A DNA stretch of 64,000 nt from Medicago truncatula (GCF_003473485.1 NC_053042.1:5293501-5357500), one strand, 5' to 3'; counted from the first letter of the stretch, positions 35,715 to 48,854 are shown. Translations and numbers: made by a program. The notes: generated by a model from the sequence alone, not told the origin.

Positions 35715-37352
35715 TCATAGTGGTAGAGAGCTGTTGAGGTTGAGATTGAGTCCAAGGTCAAGTCCATTGTAAGCAAGTGGTGCATACATCCACATATCAT
35801 CAGAGCTCAAAAGCTACATAAAAAAATAATAAAAAAAAACAATAAAACAATGATTATTAGTACTTGTCTTTTATGTATATATATCTTATATTAAAAAAAA
35901 AAAAAAAAAAGGATTAAAATTTTATGCATGCATATATAATGTCTCCTATTGTGCATACCTTGATTTGAGTCTGTAAAAATTTCACATAATTGACTGCCTC
36001 TTCAAGCATTGTACTGATATCAACCTGCATAAACCATCCATGAAATTAATTCTCTTGCACAATTAATTAATTACACCAATGAATTTGTCACATGAAAATG
36101 CCACCAGTTTCAATATTAAGACAAAAATACCTTTGTTCCGTTTGGTACAAGATTTTGTAAGACTCTTAGTCGTTCATTTATTCTCTCTCTTCTTTTCTGC
36201 AAAATCCAAATAAAAAAGGATCATAAATATGCACAAACTAATTTTTGTTTTGATATGAAAATATATAAATAAATCAAGCTGGTTTTTTTTGTTTGAGTTG
36301 AAGTAATTGATTAATTACCCTTGCATATAGACTTTGGGGATCTGTTGCAGATCCTCTACTAGCTCTTGTCTTCCCATTTGAGTTGAGAGTAGTTCCTCCA
36401 CTATTTTCTTGAGAAGCATTATCATCCTCAGAAATGTTACTACTAGAACTATTTCCATTTGATCCTCTATTAATCTCTTCTGTCATCTCCTCTTCATGGC
36501 TAGCAATAACTTTGTGGTTCTTCTTTGACCTTGCATTTTTCATGCATCCTTGGCCCTAGATAATTGAAATTACGATGAAAATTAACGACAGAAAAAATAA
36601 AATTGATCACCATATCCGGCATCTCTAACACTCAAGGATGGAATTAGAGATGGATTTCGCATTTATTATGTTGCTATTTCAATTTTTTATATTAAGATTA
36701 GGTACAAAATAAAACTTACATCATTCGAAACACGAGGTTTTTTCTTCGGATTGTTGTTAATTTTTTCTTCAACGGGAACCTCCACTTCTATCACATCAAG
36801 TTTCCTTTTGAGCTTCATTTGCATCTCATGCTTGGTGTGAAGATCAAAAGGTTCCATTATTTGAGTATTGTAACCATTTTTCTCCACAATATGATCATCA
36901 CTTGCAGAATCTTCATTCATTCTCACATTCTCTTCCATTACAATCTCATTAAGGGATGGAACAGAAGAAGCAAACAAATTCTCATCCATGCGAAAATCAT
37001 TGGATATACAATTATTAATATTATTTTCTAGTACATGATTAGGATAACTAAAATAGTAATTTGTATCATCACTAGCACTAGAATTGCTATTGTAACTATT
37101 CTCTTGAGTTTGAGGAATATAGTTAGAGTTTTGGATATGAGCATGATCAAAAGAATAAAACATACGCTCATTTTCACCAATTTCAGCAGTGCAAAATGTG
37201 GACTGTGTTCCATTGTTCAACCCATCATTTTCCCCTAGAAGAAGTGAATTTTGATCAAGAAATTGTTGTGAGTAATATTCATGATCTTCACTTGCAAACA
37301 TTTTGCGAAAGAAATCCCATTCTCCTTCAGGGAAAGTACCTATAGGTTCCAT
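35715..37352 (-). CDS. bHLH transcription factor of the RSL (root hair defective six-like) group, five exons, 366 aa
   Basis: Nuclear DNA-binding regulator; RSL-type bHLH proteins drive root-hair initiation and elongation in Arabidopsis and other plants. Exons (minus strand): 37352-36720, 36555-36319, 36196-36131, 36024-35959 and 35813-35715. All introns are GT-AG in phase 0, and the total is 1,101 nt. The N-terminus [20 protein letters not shown] is followed by an Asn/Ser-rich region and a basic PKKKPRV stretch near 205. The bHLH domain begins at TDPQSLYAR (end of exon 2), with the basic region and helix 1 [20 protein letters not shown] in exon 3 and loop/helix 2 [20 protein letters not shown] in exon 4. 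The conserved C-terminal tail [19 protein letters not shown] is in exon 5. This tail and the exon layout favour the RSL class; I cannot say which paralogue (RSL2/RSL4-like is likely). Confidence 0.93.
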
Positions 37353-38580
37353 ATTCTATAATGTATATGCTTAGAAATTTTTTTGCAAAGGGTTATAATT
37401 ATTTTTTGGTAAAGCTAAGTAAAATGTTTGCTTTGCCATACTCAAAAAGTTGTGGACATATTTATACTCAATCACAAGAAAAATGTTAGTAGTATAAGCA
37501 TTGACTTAATATGTAAATAGAAATATTAAAATTGTAATTATTGTAATGGATTTGTCCTAGTTCTATGTAACTAAAACTTAGGGAAGTCCACTGAGTGGCC
37601 ATATACAAAGCAAACGACAACTCATATGGGACCAAAGTTTATGATATGATAATTTACAATAATATAATTCTTCAATATGGTTTTAATTTAAACATTGTTA
37701 ATTACACTTATTTAGAATTGAAACAAGAGGTAGGGAGTCTAAGTCTAATGATTGAGAGATGATCATTAGTTAGATTAATTATAAATATTTTTGATTAATT
37801 ATGGTGATAGTGATAGTTAGGAGTTAGAAGAAAAAGTGCGAGCTTAGCATGCGCGTTTAATTATGAAATTTGAACAACGAACGTGGGAGTCTCCATGTAT
37901 ATAATAAACAAATTAAAAGGAATTGTGTTAAGTTAATAAAAAATTTGAAGTCACAATTAGGTTGGGTATACATACATCGTGGGATGAATCTGAAAAATAT
38001 TCTTATAAGTATTTTTAAAACCGACATAGCAACCGTGGAGAACGGTCTTTGTCTCTTTGTGGTGTATGTTGTACTAACAAGTTCATTAACCTTTGCTTCA
38101 ACTCCTACATTAACAACATTAACTACCTATACAATAAGGATAGAGATAAGCTTTTAGGATAAATCAATAATGTACAATCCATGATCAATGATTCTTATAC
38201 CTTGTTTTTTTTATACAAATGTCTTTAAAATTAGTTGTAATTTTTTAACCATGCATGTTATCTTGGAAGTATCATGCCACTTATGTACACTTTATATACG
38301 GATAAAGAGATTGTATTAATTTGTACCCAAAAAAAAATTGTATTAATCATCAATCATGAGTATATCATATCAATATAGTTTATAAAAAGATTCTTTCAAA
38401 AAAAAAAAATATAATTTATAAAAAGATCATAGCATGTATTCGTGGCTGCATTGTATACACATTAATCTCTTGTTTGAGGTGCACATTTCACTCGCATGTT
38501 ATTCATACAATTAATATACAAAAAACACACACCTAATCTCTTTTTACCCAAAGTCCAAACCAAGAATAAATTTGCACGGT
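37353..38580. other. bHLH gene upstream region
   Basis: AT-rich sequence that should contain the bHLH promoter. I did not find a clear TATA box or a root-hair element I would assert. The open frame at 37870-38157 has no recognisable domain. Confidence 0.4.
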
Positions 38581-39288
38581 GTGTTTGGATAAGGAATTTT
38601 TTTAGGCAATTCAATTTTAGAACTAATTTTAATTCTTTTCTGTAAATGATATTGCTTGGATGATAAATTTGAAGAAATTTTAATATAAAGAGATTTTATG
38701 AATTATTTTGTCAAAGCTAAATTTAAGAAATTTCAAATATCACTTAAAAACTAAGAATTTGAAATTCATTCCCTACTTTATACATTGTGAATCACAAATT
38801 GGTCCATATAATTCTTTTAAAACTTCCAAATTTGTCGTTATATTTCATTAAAAAAAAATTGTGAATTGGTCCCTACTTTTCATATTTTGGCATTGTTTTC
38901 TAACTTTTTGAAATTTTATAAAAATAGTCTAACAACCAAGTTTTTTTTATCCCACTAAGTGGGATCAATTACATTGATGAAACTATGTCATAATATGCTA
39001 TCATAAACCATATTTTGGTCTAACTCATTAATTTTAAGTCTTTCATAATAGTTTTTCTAGGTCTTCTTATGTCTCTAATGAGATGACTATCATCCATCTG
39101 ATTTATTTTCTTTACTATATAAATAATCCAACCAAAGTTTAAGAGTGAAGAATTTGTATTATTCCATCCAAAAAAAATTAAAATATAAATAAATTATAAA
39201 TTGAATCATTTGAATTTCTAATTTTTTTAATTTCCCATAAGTTGTTCAAAAAAGATTTCCTAGAATTTCAATTACCTCACCAAAACAC
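38581..39288. mobile_element. putative MITE/DNA transposon, about 708 bp
   Basis: Left end GTGTTTGGATAAGGAATTTT and inverted right end GTGTTTTGGTGAGGTAATTG match over about 12 of the first 15 bases, with further similarity (TAGGCAATTC / AATTCTAGG). No protein and no clear target duplication. Confidence 0.45.
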
Positions 39289-39893
39289 TTTCACAATGTT
39301 TTTTAAACAAGGAGGAAATTGTATAAAAATATAATATATTTCTTTATTGTCAAAAGCTAATCATTTGATAATAAAATAGTATAGCTGAATAAATTATGCT
39401 TTTCTATTTTATTAAAATCGAACACAACAAGTAGTGTATTGAGAGAAATAGACCTTTAAGGTCTCGTGACGTATTAATTAAAAGCATACAGATTATTAAT
39501 ATTTTAAAATGTATGACTAGCAAGATGATGACAACTCAGTTTGCCCTCATATTTTGACAAAGTAACATAGATGTTCTTAGAATTTGGACAGAATTATTTT
39601 TATCGCCCTCAGAGGGGAAGAATTTTCAGATAATTTGTCGGCAAAAGTTGTTTTTGACAAAGTAAGATAATCTGTTTATTTTTTAACAATAATTAGAGGG
39701 TTTTTTTTGGTCCTTTTAAAATTGTGCCTAATATAAAATAGGTCTTATATTTTGATCAGGCGCTATTTTTTTTTACACAAGTTAATTAATAGAACAAAGA
39801 GTAGTTACAATATATCAAAAGTATAACATTTTGTTGGTTTCCAACATGTTACTTCCAAGGGAGGTAATTATGTCTGAGTCATTGAGACACTAA

Positions 39894-40160
39894 GGCTTTG
39901 TTAGGATAAACAATATAATTTACAGATTATAACATAAGCACTTATAACGATAAGTGTTTGCGGATAGACTATTTTTGTGATAGACGATAAATAAAATTAA
40001 ATTGTTGTCTTATTCCTTATAAGCATTTTCTAAGAGCAACATTGGAGAGCTTAAGAAAATAACTTGAAAACAACTTATGAACATGTCATAAGTTCTCATA
40101 AACAGTCTCACAAGTGATTATGTCAATAAATTAGCTCAAGCATGTCAATCCTAACAAACC
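39894..40160. mobile_element. putative MITE, about 267 bp
   Basis: Left end GGCTTTGTTAGGATAAAC and inverted right end GGTTTGTTAGGATTGAC. The interior contains ATAAGCACTTAT and TCATAAGTTCTCATAA words typical of AT-rich plant MITEs. Confidence 0.55.
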
Positions 40161-40280
40161 ATAAATGTTAATATCTCTTCAAACTAGTGGAATTTAAACT
40201 TTAGTTTGGCACACTAACACTTTAGGATGCTATCCCTTCAGCTAGACTCAGCTCTATATGGTGTGAAGTGGAACTTTATG

Positions 40281-40650
40281 TGTTAAATACAATTTGTTCC
40301 GTACCGGCTAGAAGCCCAATAATGCAAGGCTCAATGGGTTAAGGCTGCAGAAAACAGGGCATAATACGATGGAGGAGCATATGCCCTGATTCAATATCTA
40401 TCATCCACGTTAGCTCCAACGGCCTCCTGAGAAGGCGCCATATTTCACGGAAGTCGTTAACGCTCTTTGCGCATATACAAGGGTGATTCAACGTCACCCT
40501 CAAGGTACACTACACTTTTACCATTTTCACACATAACCACCTTTCTCAGATACTGACTTCAGCGTTGGAGTGTCAACTGCTTGCATGCACCTTTCTCCTC
40601 CACCGTAAACAACCATTCAACATTCTCGATTGTCACCAGACAAATCACAA
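40281..40650 (+). repeat. probable Ty3/gypsy LTR remnant
   Basis: Starts TGTTAAATACAATTTG and carries phrases common in plant gypsy LTRs: a histidine-like GAAGGCGCCA patch, ACCACCTTTCTCAGATACTG, then CTTCAGCGTTGGAGTGTCAA followed by a CACC run. No primer-binding site or internal domain follows, so it would be a solo or truncated LTR. Confidence 0.45.
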
Positions 40651-40664
40651 TCCAAAGGAAGTAA

Positions 40665-40805
40665 GTGTTTGTTTGGTATCACAGTGGATATGTCAGAATC
40701 ACGGTGATCCATCATGATTTTGTAGAAACTACAAAGTGTATTTTTTGAAAAATCATGATAGATCACCATGATTCTAACATACCCATCGTAACACCAAACA
40801 TAAAC
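40665..40805. mobile_element. Tourist-like MITE, 141 bp
   Basis: The left arm (GTGTTTGTTTGGTATCAC...) and inverted right arm (GTTTATGTTTGGTGTTAC...) are complementary over most of their length, sharing CATGATTTT near the loop. TAA copies flank it at 40662-40664 and 40806-40808, as expected for PIF/Harbinger-type elements. Confidence 0.65.
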
Positions 40806-41010
40806 TAAATCAGAAATAGAATGAGAAAATGAATTTGGATCCGCTCGAATATTAGAGTTATTGAAAATCACAGGCAACAAGTAAAAAAAAACTTTATAAA
40901 GCACCGGCCGTGCAACACAATCACAAAGATTCTCTGTTACAGTGCTACTAGTGTATTTTTTTTCTTTTTCTTTGAGAGAGTGCTGTTAATGTTTATGTTA
41001 AGATCTGTTC

Positions 41011-41282
41011 TAGGCCAAATATATCTCCGGGTCCTTTAAGTTTCCTGTTTGTTTCAGATAGATCTTTTAAGTTTCTGAGGTTTCAGATAGGTCCTTTTAA
41101 GTTTTGTGTTTGTTTCGGATAGATCCTTTAAGTTTCTAAGGTTCCCGATAGGTCTTTAAGTTTTGAGTTTGTTTTAGATTGATCTTTTCTATCAACCTTC
41201 GTTAAGCCAAAGTTGATTTGATAGAAAGAACCTATCTGAAACAAACGTGAAACCTAAAGGACAGAGGGAGGTATTTGACCTA
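41011..41282. mobile_element. foldback element, about 272 bp, with internal tandem units
   Basis: The ends read TAGGCCAAATATATCTCC and, inverted, TAGGTCAAATACCTCC, followed on both arms by GTCCTTTA(A/G)GTTT. The left arm contains three to four imperfect copies of a unit of about 55 bp (TAGATC[C]TTTAAGTTTCT...). Confidence 0.7.
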
Positions 41283-41788
41283 TATTTATTTGAATTGAAA
41301 TGGTATAGTACTAGTTCTTGGAAAATATTTCAATCCTGCGAATTTACGGGAATTGTTGTGTGAACATTTCTGACTTTGATTATTTTTTCCCCACTTTTTG
41401 CTAATGACCTGTGCAATCCTATTTTTTATCGTTAATATGACTATTTTTGGGCTTGACATCATTAGCTAATAGCCTTTACTTTTAAAAGATGCAACAGCAA
41501 CACCATAAACAAATGATAGAATGAGATTCATCTAAAAGGTTTATTGAAACCCCTAAAAATTATATGTATCCATGCTTTGTATGGAAAATATTACAAAATG
41601 AGCAACCATAATTAATGTTGAGTGTGTTTAATAAATAAATAAAGACATGTTGTATTTGATTATTAGTTCCAAACCTTGATTTGAAAAGAAGTTGAACAAA
41701 AAAAATTCTTAAATTACAATCCAAACTTCTATGATTTCCTTCTGTCAAAAAAGGGGAAAAATGCTTCATGATTTCCTCTTTGTTGCAG

Positions 41789-42542
41789 GTTGATACTGAA
41801 GATGTCTGGACGTGGACTCCTGATCCTGTGGAGGGGTATACGGTTAGGGTGGCCTATCGTACGATCATTGATAGGACGCCTCCCACTAATATTGTTCCAG
41901 CGGCTCTCTTATGGAGAAAGGATGTCCCGGTGAAGGTGTCGGTTTTTCCTTGGCGTCTTTTTCGGCATAGATTGCCTTCTAAAACAAATCTGTTTCGTCG
42001 AGGCATTATTCCTTCTGAGGCTCAACTATGTATTAGTGGTTGCGGTCAACAGGAGTCCGAGACTCATTTGTTTTTATCTTGTACTCTTTTTGGTCATATT
42101 TGGCAGCTTATTCGGAATTGGCTTGGTGTTTATTCTGCGGATCCGGGTAACATTGTGGATCATTTTCATCAGTTTGGCACTTCTTCAGGTTACGGAAAAT
42201 TAAGATGCTCTCTTAAGCATTTGATTTGGTTTGCAACTGTATGGGAGATATGGAAAGAAAGGAATGACAGAATTTTTCGTGGTCAAGAACGTTCTCATTA
42301 TCAAATGTTGGAGGCCATTAAACTTCTCTCGTTTTGGTGGTTTAAGGTTAAATTTACTGTATTTCCTTATTGTTTTCATGATTGGTGCTAGGCCCCGTTC
42401 CTTTGTGCGGGCATTAGTTGATTTTTGTTTGTTCTATCTGAACTTGTTTGTAACTTTTGGGCGGTCTTCAGTGGTACACCTTGTGCCGTGAAGATTGGCT
42501 GTCGTTTATATTATATTTCATTTTGATTTCTCCAAAAAAAAA
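41789..42542 (+). mobile_element. 5'-truncated LINE (L1-type) 3' end with an A-tail
   Basis: The frame to 42391 encodes the C-terminal reverse-transcriptase zinc region (zf-RVT) of plant LINEs: VDTEDVWTWTPDPVEGYTVR, LLWRKDVPVKVSVFPWRLF, LPSKTNLFRRGII, CGQQESETHLFLSC, and the ending VWEIWKERNDRIF. About 150 bp of 3' UTR follow and then A10 at 42533-42542. The 5' end starts abruptly near 41789. No clear target duplication. Confidence 0.85.
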
Positions 42543-43072
42543 ACACCGATTAATCTCTCCTTAAAAATTTGTTCACCGCACAAGATAAATTATCTTATTT
42601 TAACTAGAATTTTCACATACATAAGACTACAAATTTTAGAGACCAAATCTCTAACCATTTAAAGTGTTAAGTGTTTAAGTATGTTACCACTTAGATCAAC
42701 ACATGTTGACAAAGTTCTATGATATATTTTTTCACTACCGTAAATTCTATGTCAATTTAATGAATCAAAACAAGCAAAAGCAGAGTTGTAAAGTAAGGAA
42801 TCTGTTCCCTTCGAGAACTCGACTAAATGCATGTTTTGATTTAATGTGAGTTTGAAAAACAACCAAATCTCAGCGGCACGGTGCAGCGCCCAACTTAAAG
42901 GTACACATTACATAGGTCAGTAAAAGCAATGTGGGAGGCCGCGGAAACAAACATACTATGAAACTGTCTAGTTCTAACCTGCAGAGGTTATCCATAAAAG
43001 GTTAGTTTAGTCTTGGTTAATTTGAAGGAAAGAGAGAAATGCAAAATTTTCTTTTTCGGATCGGTGGAATAA
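42543..43072. other. intergenic DNA
   Basis: No gene or clear repeat seen. Confidence 0.4.
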
Positions 43073-43173
43073 TTGTATTTTTTTATGGTGGTCGAGGTTT
43101 GAACTCCAGACATTGCATATATTATGCATTGTCCATACCGACTGAGTTAAACTCACGAGGACATGTGAATAGT
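43073..43173 (-). mobile_element. tRNA-derived SINE (copy 2)
   Basis: The minus strand shows the A-box-like GAGTTTAACTCAGTCGG, GCATAATATATGC and the B-box-like GGAGTTCAAACCTC, then a CC and A/T tail. TGGAATAA at 43065-43072 and 43174-43181 is a probable target duplication. Confidence 0.8.
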
Positions 43174-43181
43174 TGGAATAA

Positions 43182-44350
43182 CTTTGAAGTGTATATAGAA
43201 TGAATGTTGTGATGAATTTAGGGTATCCCTTGTACTATAGTTAATCCATTTTCCTTGTAAAATCACAACAGAAAAAGTTATTTTGATGCATATATCATCC
43301 AAGTCAATGACAGCAACCAAGTACATTTACATACGGAAATGTATTTGACGTTACCGTCATCAATCATGCCACCATAACAAAGTCAAAGCCGTTAGTTAAA
43401 TGTATTGCAAAAATATCTTTGCATTTTCTTCCAGTTCCAGCTGTGAGTGTAATTGTCATTCTCAAAAAGTACACTAAAACTCAAATATAAAATTATGTGT
43501 GTAACCTACTTTTTGTATTATACTAGTAGTTTCAACTTTCACCCAAACCAAAAAGTATTCCAATAGTCATTAAAAAAAGTATTCCATGAACAAGTATTTT
43601 CTCGTAGGATTAATTATTTGTAGTAGGTGATAGTAAAATGAAGACTTATGTTAAGGTAAAATTTATTTTTGTTTCTTATAAAACTGGTAAGACTAATTTT
43701 AGTCTTTTCTAATAAAATTTATTTTTGTTTCTTATGAAACAAGTATTCCAAAAGTGATTTAGTCTCTACAAATTTTTATTATGCATGAACTCAAGTATAT
43801 ATGTTTTAGTTCCTCAATAATTTAGATATGTTTGGATTAAATTTCTAGATTAGATATGTTTGATTAAATCTCATTTTTAAAACTTAAGTTTAATTAAGAG
43901 GTACATTACTTGCACAACCATTTTTGACAACTTATGGGGTAACCAAGTATATACAAGCCAATATAGGTATTGGTATGGAAACCAAAGCATGCAAAGACCA
44001 ATTAAAAAAACTTGAGAAATGATATTTGCATAACTATTTTGGTTGTCAACATATCATTTATGTAATTAAAATAATATATTTGAATAATTTTTCTCAAACA
44101 TATGTCCAACAAAATGTTATTTATTTCGACTGTATTTATCAATAATACCTTTCAATCTGTAATTAACAAAAATCATATATTTATCAACAAAAAAAACAAC
44201 AATCTTGTAACTTTTATAAATACAATATAAAAGGTATATGATGAGACAAGGGTTGAGTCAATTAGAAGGGTTAGTTAGATTGGCAAATGATGAAATCCTG
44301 ACTATATAAAATAAGATCTGAAATGAGTTTATAAAGAGTATCACATCTCA
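43182..44350. other. intergenic DNA with fragments of TTTAGTC-type repeats
   Basis: No gene seen. Around 43640-43800 a phrase (AAATTTATTTTTGTTTCTTAT) occurs twice, probably debris of a foldback element. Confidence 0.4.
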
Positions 44351-44440
44351 TCCTCGTGAGCTTAACTCAGTTGGAAGAGACAGTGCATAATATATGCAAG
44401 GTCTGGGGTTCGAACCCCGACCACCACAAACAAAAATAGC
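44351..44440 (+). mobile_element. tRNA-derived SINE (copy 3)
   Basis: Reads CGTGAGCTTAACTCAGTTGG (A-box), GCATAATATATGC and GGGGTTCGAACCCC (a perfect B-box), then ACCACCAC and an A-rich tail. ATCACATCTCA at 44340-44350 and at 44441-44451 is an exact 11-bp target duplication. Confidence 0.88.
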
Positions 44441-44451
44441 ATCACATCTCA

Positions 44452-47239
44452 CCTTTTTTATCTCTCGATAATTAGGGACATCTCTCACCTTGCAAGTCGA
44501 TTTCATTTAGGTGAGTTAGGATCAATATAAAAAACATAATAGATTATTAACAATCATTGATTCAGACCATCCACCATTTATTTCTACAGAACAAATCCTG
44601 TCTTGTCGGAAAATTTTATATTTAGTGCTCGATATTACGTCAACATTTAGACGATTTTGCTCATATTTAGTGGTCGACAATGAATAAATATCAACATCAT
44701 ATACTTTTATTTACACCTAGAAATAATCTCGTTGTTTGTCGAAAATGACCAACAATAGCTGAGATTAGCTAATGCCCAAATAGACTGCTAAGAATGTTAC
44801 AAACCATGGAGAAACAAGACAAATGTGGGGCACTACATATACTCATTAACTAACACGGGCATGCACCTTACTCGCAAGTTTAATCAAATTGCAATAGTTA
44901 GCGCTAGACTTTGTAGGCCAGAATGCCTGGCCAATAAGATTCGTGTTATTTCTATAAATATTTATTGTAAATATCATTATCAACGCACAATATCAAATTA
45001 AAGACCAACAATTTATATTTAACCTTTTTTGGAGAAGTTAAAGAACTCACAATCGAACGCATAGTTTTTTCCTTAGTGTAATTGCTTGCAAAAAAATAAA
45101 ATATCATCATTGTTGAGAGTTATCAGTCGAATCGACTAACTTTTAAATTCAACAACAACTTTCATATCAAAGTACTTGAAAGCCCAACTTAATTTGACCA
45201 CCCAATTCAACTTAAGAGTAAAAATCAAAGTCTATCTAATTATGAAAAATTACTTTCTCTAAACATACTTTACCAACTTCAAACCAAGTATGCATTTGAT
45301 GGTTCCCACATATGCATAACGGAAAGAATAATATCTACCACAAAGCTAGGAGCCATGCTGTGATATCAAATATATAAGATTAAGATTGATCAAGATTAAT
45401 CGAATTCCTCAGTAATCCAACATATAGATTACCCTAACAAAGCCAAATAACACAAACAAAATCAGGATATAGTCACTTAATTAAGCTATAACCATAGATT
45501 CCGCCGATTCTTGCGCTCCCATTCCTTACACGCGTCAAAAAAAAGAATGTTGGTGTCCAATATTTTATAGCAAAATTTGTCTTCAAACTCAAAGAGTGTT
45601 TGGTGAGGTCATCTCATGGTTGTTCTTTAGAAAAATTGCACCGGCCATATAGCACGACCCTTGGCAATGGCTTAAAGAAACATTGTAGGAGTTGAAAAAG
45701 GCCAAAGAATAAAATCTAGAAACTAAGATAGGACAAGAGAAAATAAAAATCTGATTTTATTCTCTTTACAGAAACTCCATCTATTAATATATACCGTGCC
45801 CTCAAGTTCTTCAAAAAATTGTGTGCAATTTAAAGCATTGAAGTACAATATATGATGACAGCTCTTTTCGTCCTTATTAAACTGTCTTACCAAACTGAAC
45901 TAATTAATTTAACAATATATTCATACTATATGGTCACTAATTCTCAATGCATGTCTCATTCAGACATTCACACAGCCCATGCCACGTCATGTGTATCATT
46001 GCTTCTACATATTTAGACTTTTTTTTGTCTCAAGTGATGTTTTACATTTAAATAAATGAAATATTAATTAATTACATTATTCCAAGTTTGTCTCTAAATA
46101 AACATAAATATATTGTATATCAATTTCAAACTATTACACATTTTTATAATGAGTGATTGTATATCAACATCTCTGATTTTCATATACTTATTCAACATTT
46201 TATTTTCTCTTAATCTTTTTCTTCTTATCACATTACTAATATATTATCTCTCTCCCTCTCTCATGCAATTCAATAGGTGTATGATTGTTTGTAGATAATT
46301 TTTCTTTTATAAATAAATAATGCAATAAAATGCACACTCTCGTAACTTCACATTTAAAATATTGCAACAAGTCTTAACTCAACTGACAAAAATGTTTAAA
46401 TTGTTATGCCGGATAACATGACTAAGGTTCAAATTCCGACACCTCCACCTGCATGTGTAAGTTTATAATGACTTTACAATTTCGTCTATCTATAAAAAAT
46501 AAAATAAAAATTAGTGTCACAAAAGTGTCATGCAATTTTTAATGTAGTTTTAATTATTATTTTTTAATTGTACCTTCTACTTAATACTATGTGCATTACT
46601 TCAAAAGTTATTATTTTTCACTTATTTATGATAATGAAAGTGCACTATTGGTTAGTTAATTTAGATAAATAATCGTCATTATATTTATTTCAGTTATCAA
46701 TTTTTCTTAACTTGCGTGATTTCTATAATATATACATGAAATGTTAGGCTATAATATATCACTTATTTCAGTTATCCATTTTTTATAATTTGCGTGATTT
46801 CTAATATACACATGAAATGTTATACTATGACCTATCACTTAAATAAAATTTGTCATTTGTTTAATTCTAAAGTCTGTCTTGATCTCATTACTAGTCTATG
46901 ATCTTTCCTTCTTCAAAGCTCCTTCAGGTATCATCTCCTCTATGATCTCTTTTTAATTCGTTTTTTTTATTGTGTGGGTGTGAGGATAATAGGAAAATTT
47001 CTTGGATTGATTGGGAGTCCATTTGTTTGGATAAGGAGGTTGGCGGTATATAACATAGAGAATCCAATTGAGGTATTTAACACATATTAGTAGTGTTTAT
47101 ATCGTGGTATTTAATTTTTATGTACCCATAATGATAAAAATTGTAGTAAATGTTAATTTTTGTGTGTATATCACTTTCCTTAATTTTAGCTTATATTCGT
47201 TGTGATAAGATTGAAAATCTAATTGAGTTTCCTATTATT
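44452..47239. other. long intergenic stretch
   Basis: No gene recognised. A decayed SINE-like copy of another type may lie near 46368-46500 (CTTAACTCAACTGAC, GGTTCAAATTCCGAC). Near 45360 the phrase GCTGTGATATCAAA recalls a minus-strand copia primer-binding site, but nothing else supports an element. A tandem pair of a 60-bp phrase (GTTATC.ATTTTT... GCGTGATTTCT) is at about 46690-46820. Confidence 0.4.
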
Positions 47240-47587
47240 TAGGCATGACAACAAAACTCATACTCGTGGGTACCCATCCGAGCCAAACCCAAATTGATGG
47301 ATTTTTTTCGGTTTGACTGAGTTTGGGTATTCTTTGATCTCAAAACATGAGTACGGGACGGGTAATGGGGATAGAAGTACCCACCTCGAACTCATACCTA
47401 AACCCGTCTGGATTGTAGAAAATCAATTTATCATCCCTTTTGTATAAATAGGAACTCAAACTTTAAATCATTTCTCTCACACAATCAAAGTGGCAATTTG
47501 TCAGGCGACACTCACTTCTCTAGTTCTCTCTTTTCTCCTTTCACATCTCACTACCACGGTCTTTGTCTTTGTCTTCTCCATAACCAC
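47240..47587. mobile_element. hAT-like non-autonomous element, copy 1 (right end missing)
   Basis: Starts TAGGCATGACAACAAAAC and is followed by GGGTACCC, a GGTTTGACTGAGTTTGGGT phrase, a TATAAATAGGAACTC TATA-box block near 47440 and a pyrimidine-rich leader-like part. It is closely related to copies at 53963-54290 and 57042-57648. The open frame at 47490-47750 lies within it and is not a gene I recognise. Confidence 0.7.
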
Positions 47588-48420
47588 TATGGGGATGGAG
47601 ATGAGGCAGGAATACCAAAAATATGCTTTGTATATAAGTAGCGATAAGAATCTATCTCACTTGAGCAATTGTAAAAACAACAAAAAAAAGCAAAAAATGG
47701 TAAAAACATGTCAAATTAAAAAAAATAAAAATATCATAGGAAAAATCTAAAAATCAAATAAAACTAATGCAATTTTTTCGAATTTTTCTCAGAATATGAT
47801 TAATAAAATAAAAAAATTGGAAAATAGGTTTTAACTATGGAATTTTGAATTTTGAGAGGTGGAGTTCGGTAAGAAGTTTCATCTAAGAGATTCTTGATCC
47901 TTGATTTTTTTTTTGATTTTTTGGAAATGTTCCGGAGCAATCTGATCAAGTAGCTCAAAAATTAGATTTTTTTACTAGGAACAACTAACAATGACCTAAA
48001 ACAGAATGATGAAGGTTAGGAAGATTAATATGACCCTTAAACTGGTTATCCATGTCATAAACATGTTCAAAATTTATGCTGATGCATTTCATATTATATA
48101 ATTCAAATTGTTTTTCCACTGAATAATGATGTTTAGGGGATGTTCGGATTTTATAATCCGAGAAAAATCAAGGAATGCTCCCTATTTTGTAGGGTGTTCG
48201 GTTCGGATTATATAATTCGAATCGGTGAACAACTCATTTTTCACCCCAAAACAAGGGAAAACTCAATTCGGATTATAGAATCCAAAAATCTCATAAGCAT
48301 TTTCATAAAATAAAAAAAAATAGAGCATGTGAGAAATAATTAGGGTGCGAAAAGTAACAGTTAAAAAAAAGATGTGTGTTAGTTTTGGGCTAAATTATGA
48401 AAGTCTTGTTAAAAAAAAGA

Positions 48421-48854
48421 TGAAAATTGCTTTTTAGGCACCTTGGATTGCTCACAAGCACATCAAACGTTCAAAGATACATTTATTAGAAGTTACAACA
48501 TGTTCGCCTACGAACAGGAACCGTTTGTTGATGCGGGACTTGGAAACATTTGCAACATGTCTAGCAGCTTTGATACCAAAACTGCTTGTAAAAATGATTG
48601 GTGGAACTAACATATGCAAGTATTCAAACTTCAATAAGATTGTTTTCTAGTATTTGATTCAATTTAACAAAAAACAACCTTAGAGGCAATTGGTTTGAAA
48701 ATGCTTCAAATGCATATTGCAAATGCATCAAAATCCTGAATGGTTCCTAACTCCTGTTCATAGGCGAATGGTTCGTAACTTCTGAGGGGTATTTTCAAAA
48801 GTTTGAGATGCTTGTGAGCAATCGAAGGTGCGTAAAGAGTAATTTTCAGAAAGA
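48421..48854. mobile_element. foldback element, about 434 bp, with terminal repeats over 100 bp
   Basis: The left arm runs TGAAAATTGCTTTTTAGGCA, then GGATTGCTCACAAGCA, then AGAAGTTACAACATGTTCGC. The right arm is its inverted, moderately diverged copy ending TAATTTTCA. The interior is non-coding. It directly adjoins the element at 48895. Confidence 0.78.

Noticed and set aside
45350-45480. Minus-strand copia primer-binding site with a possible LTR
   Set aside because: Only a loosely similar GCTGTGATATCAAA phrase; no LTR ends or coding remnants nearby.
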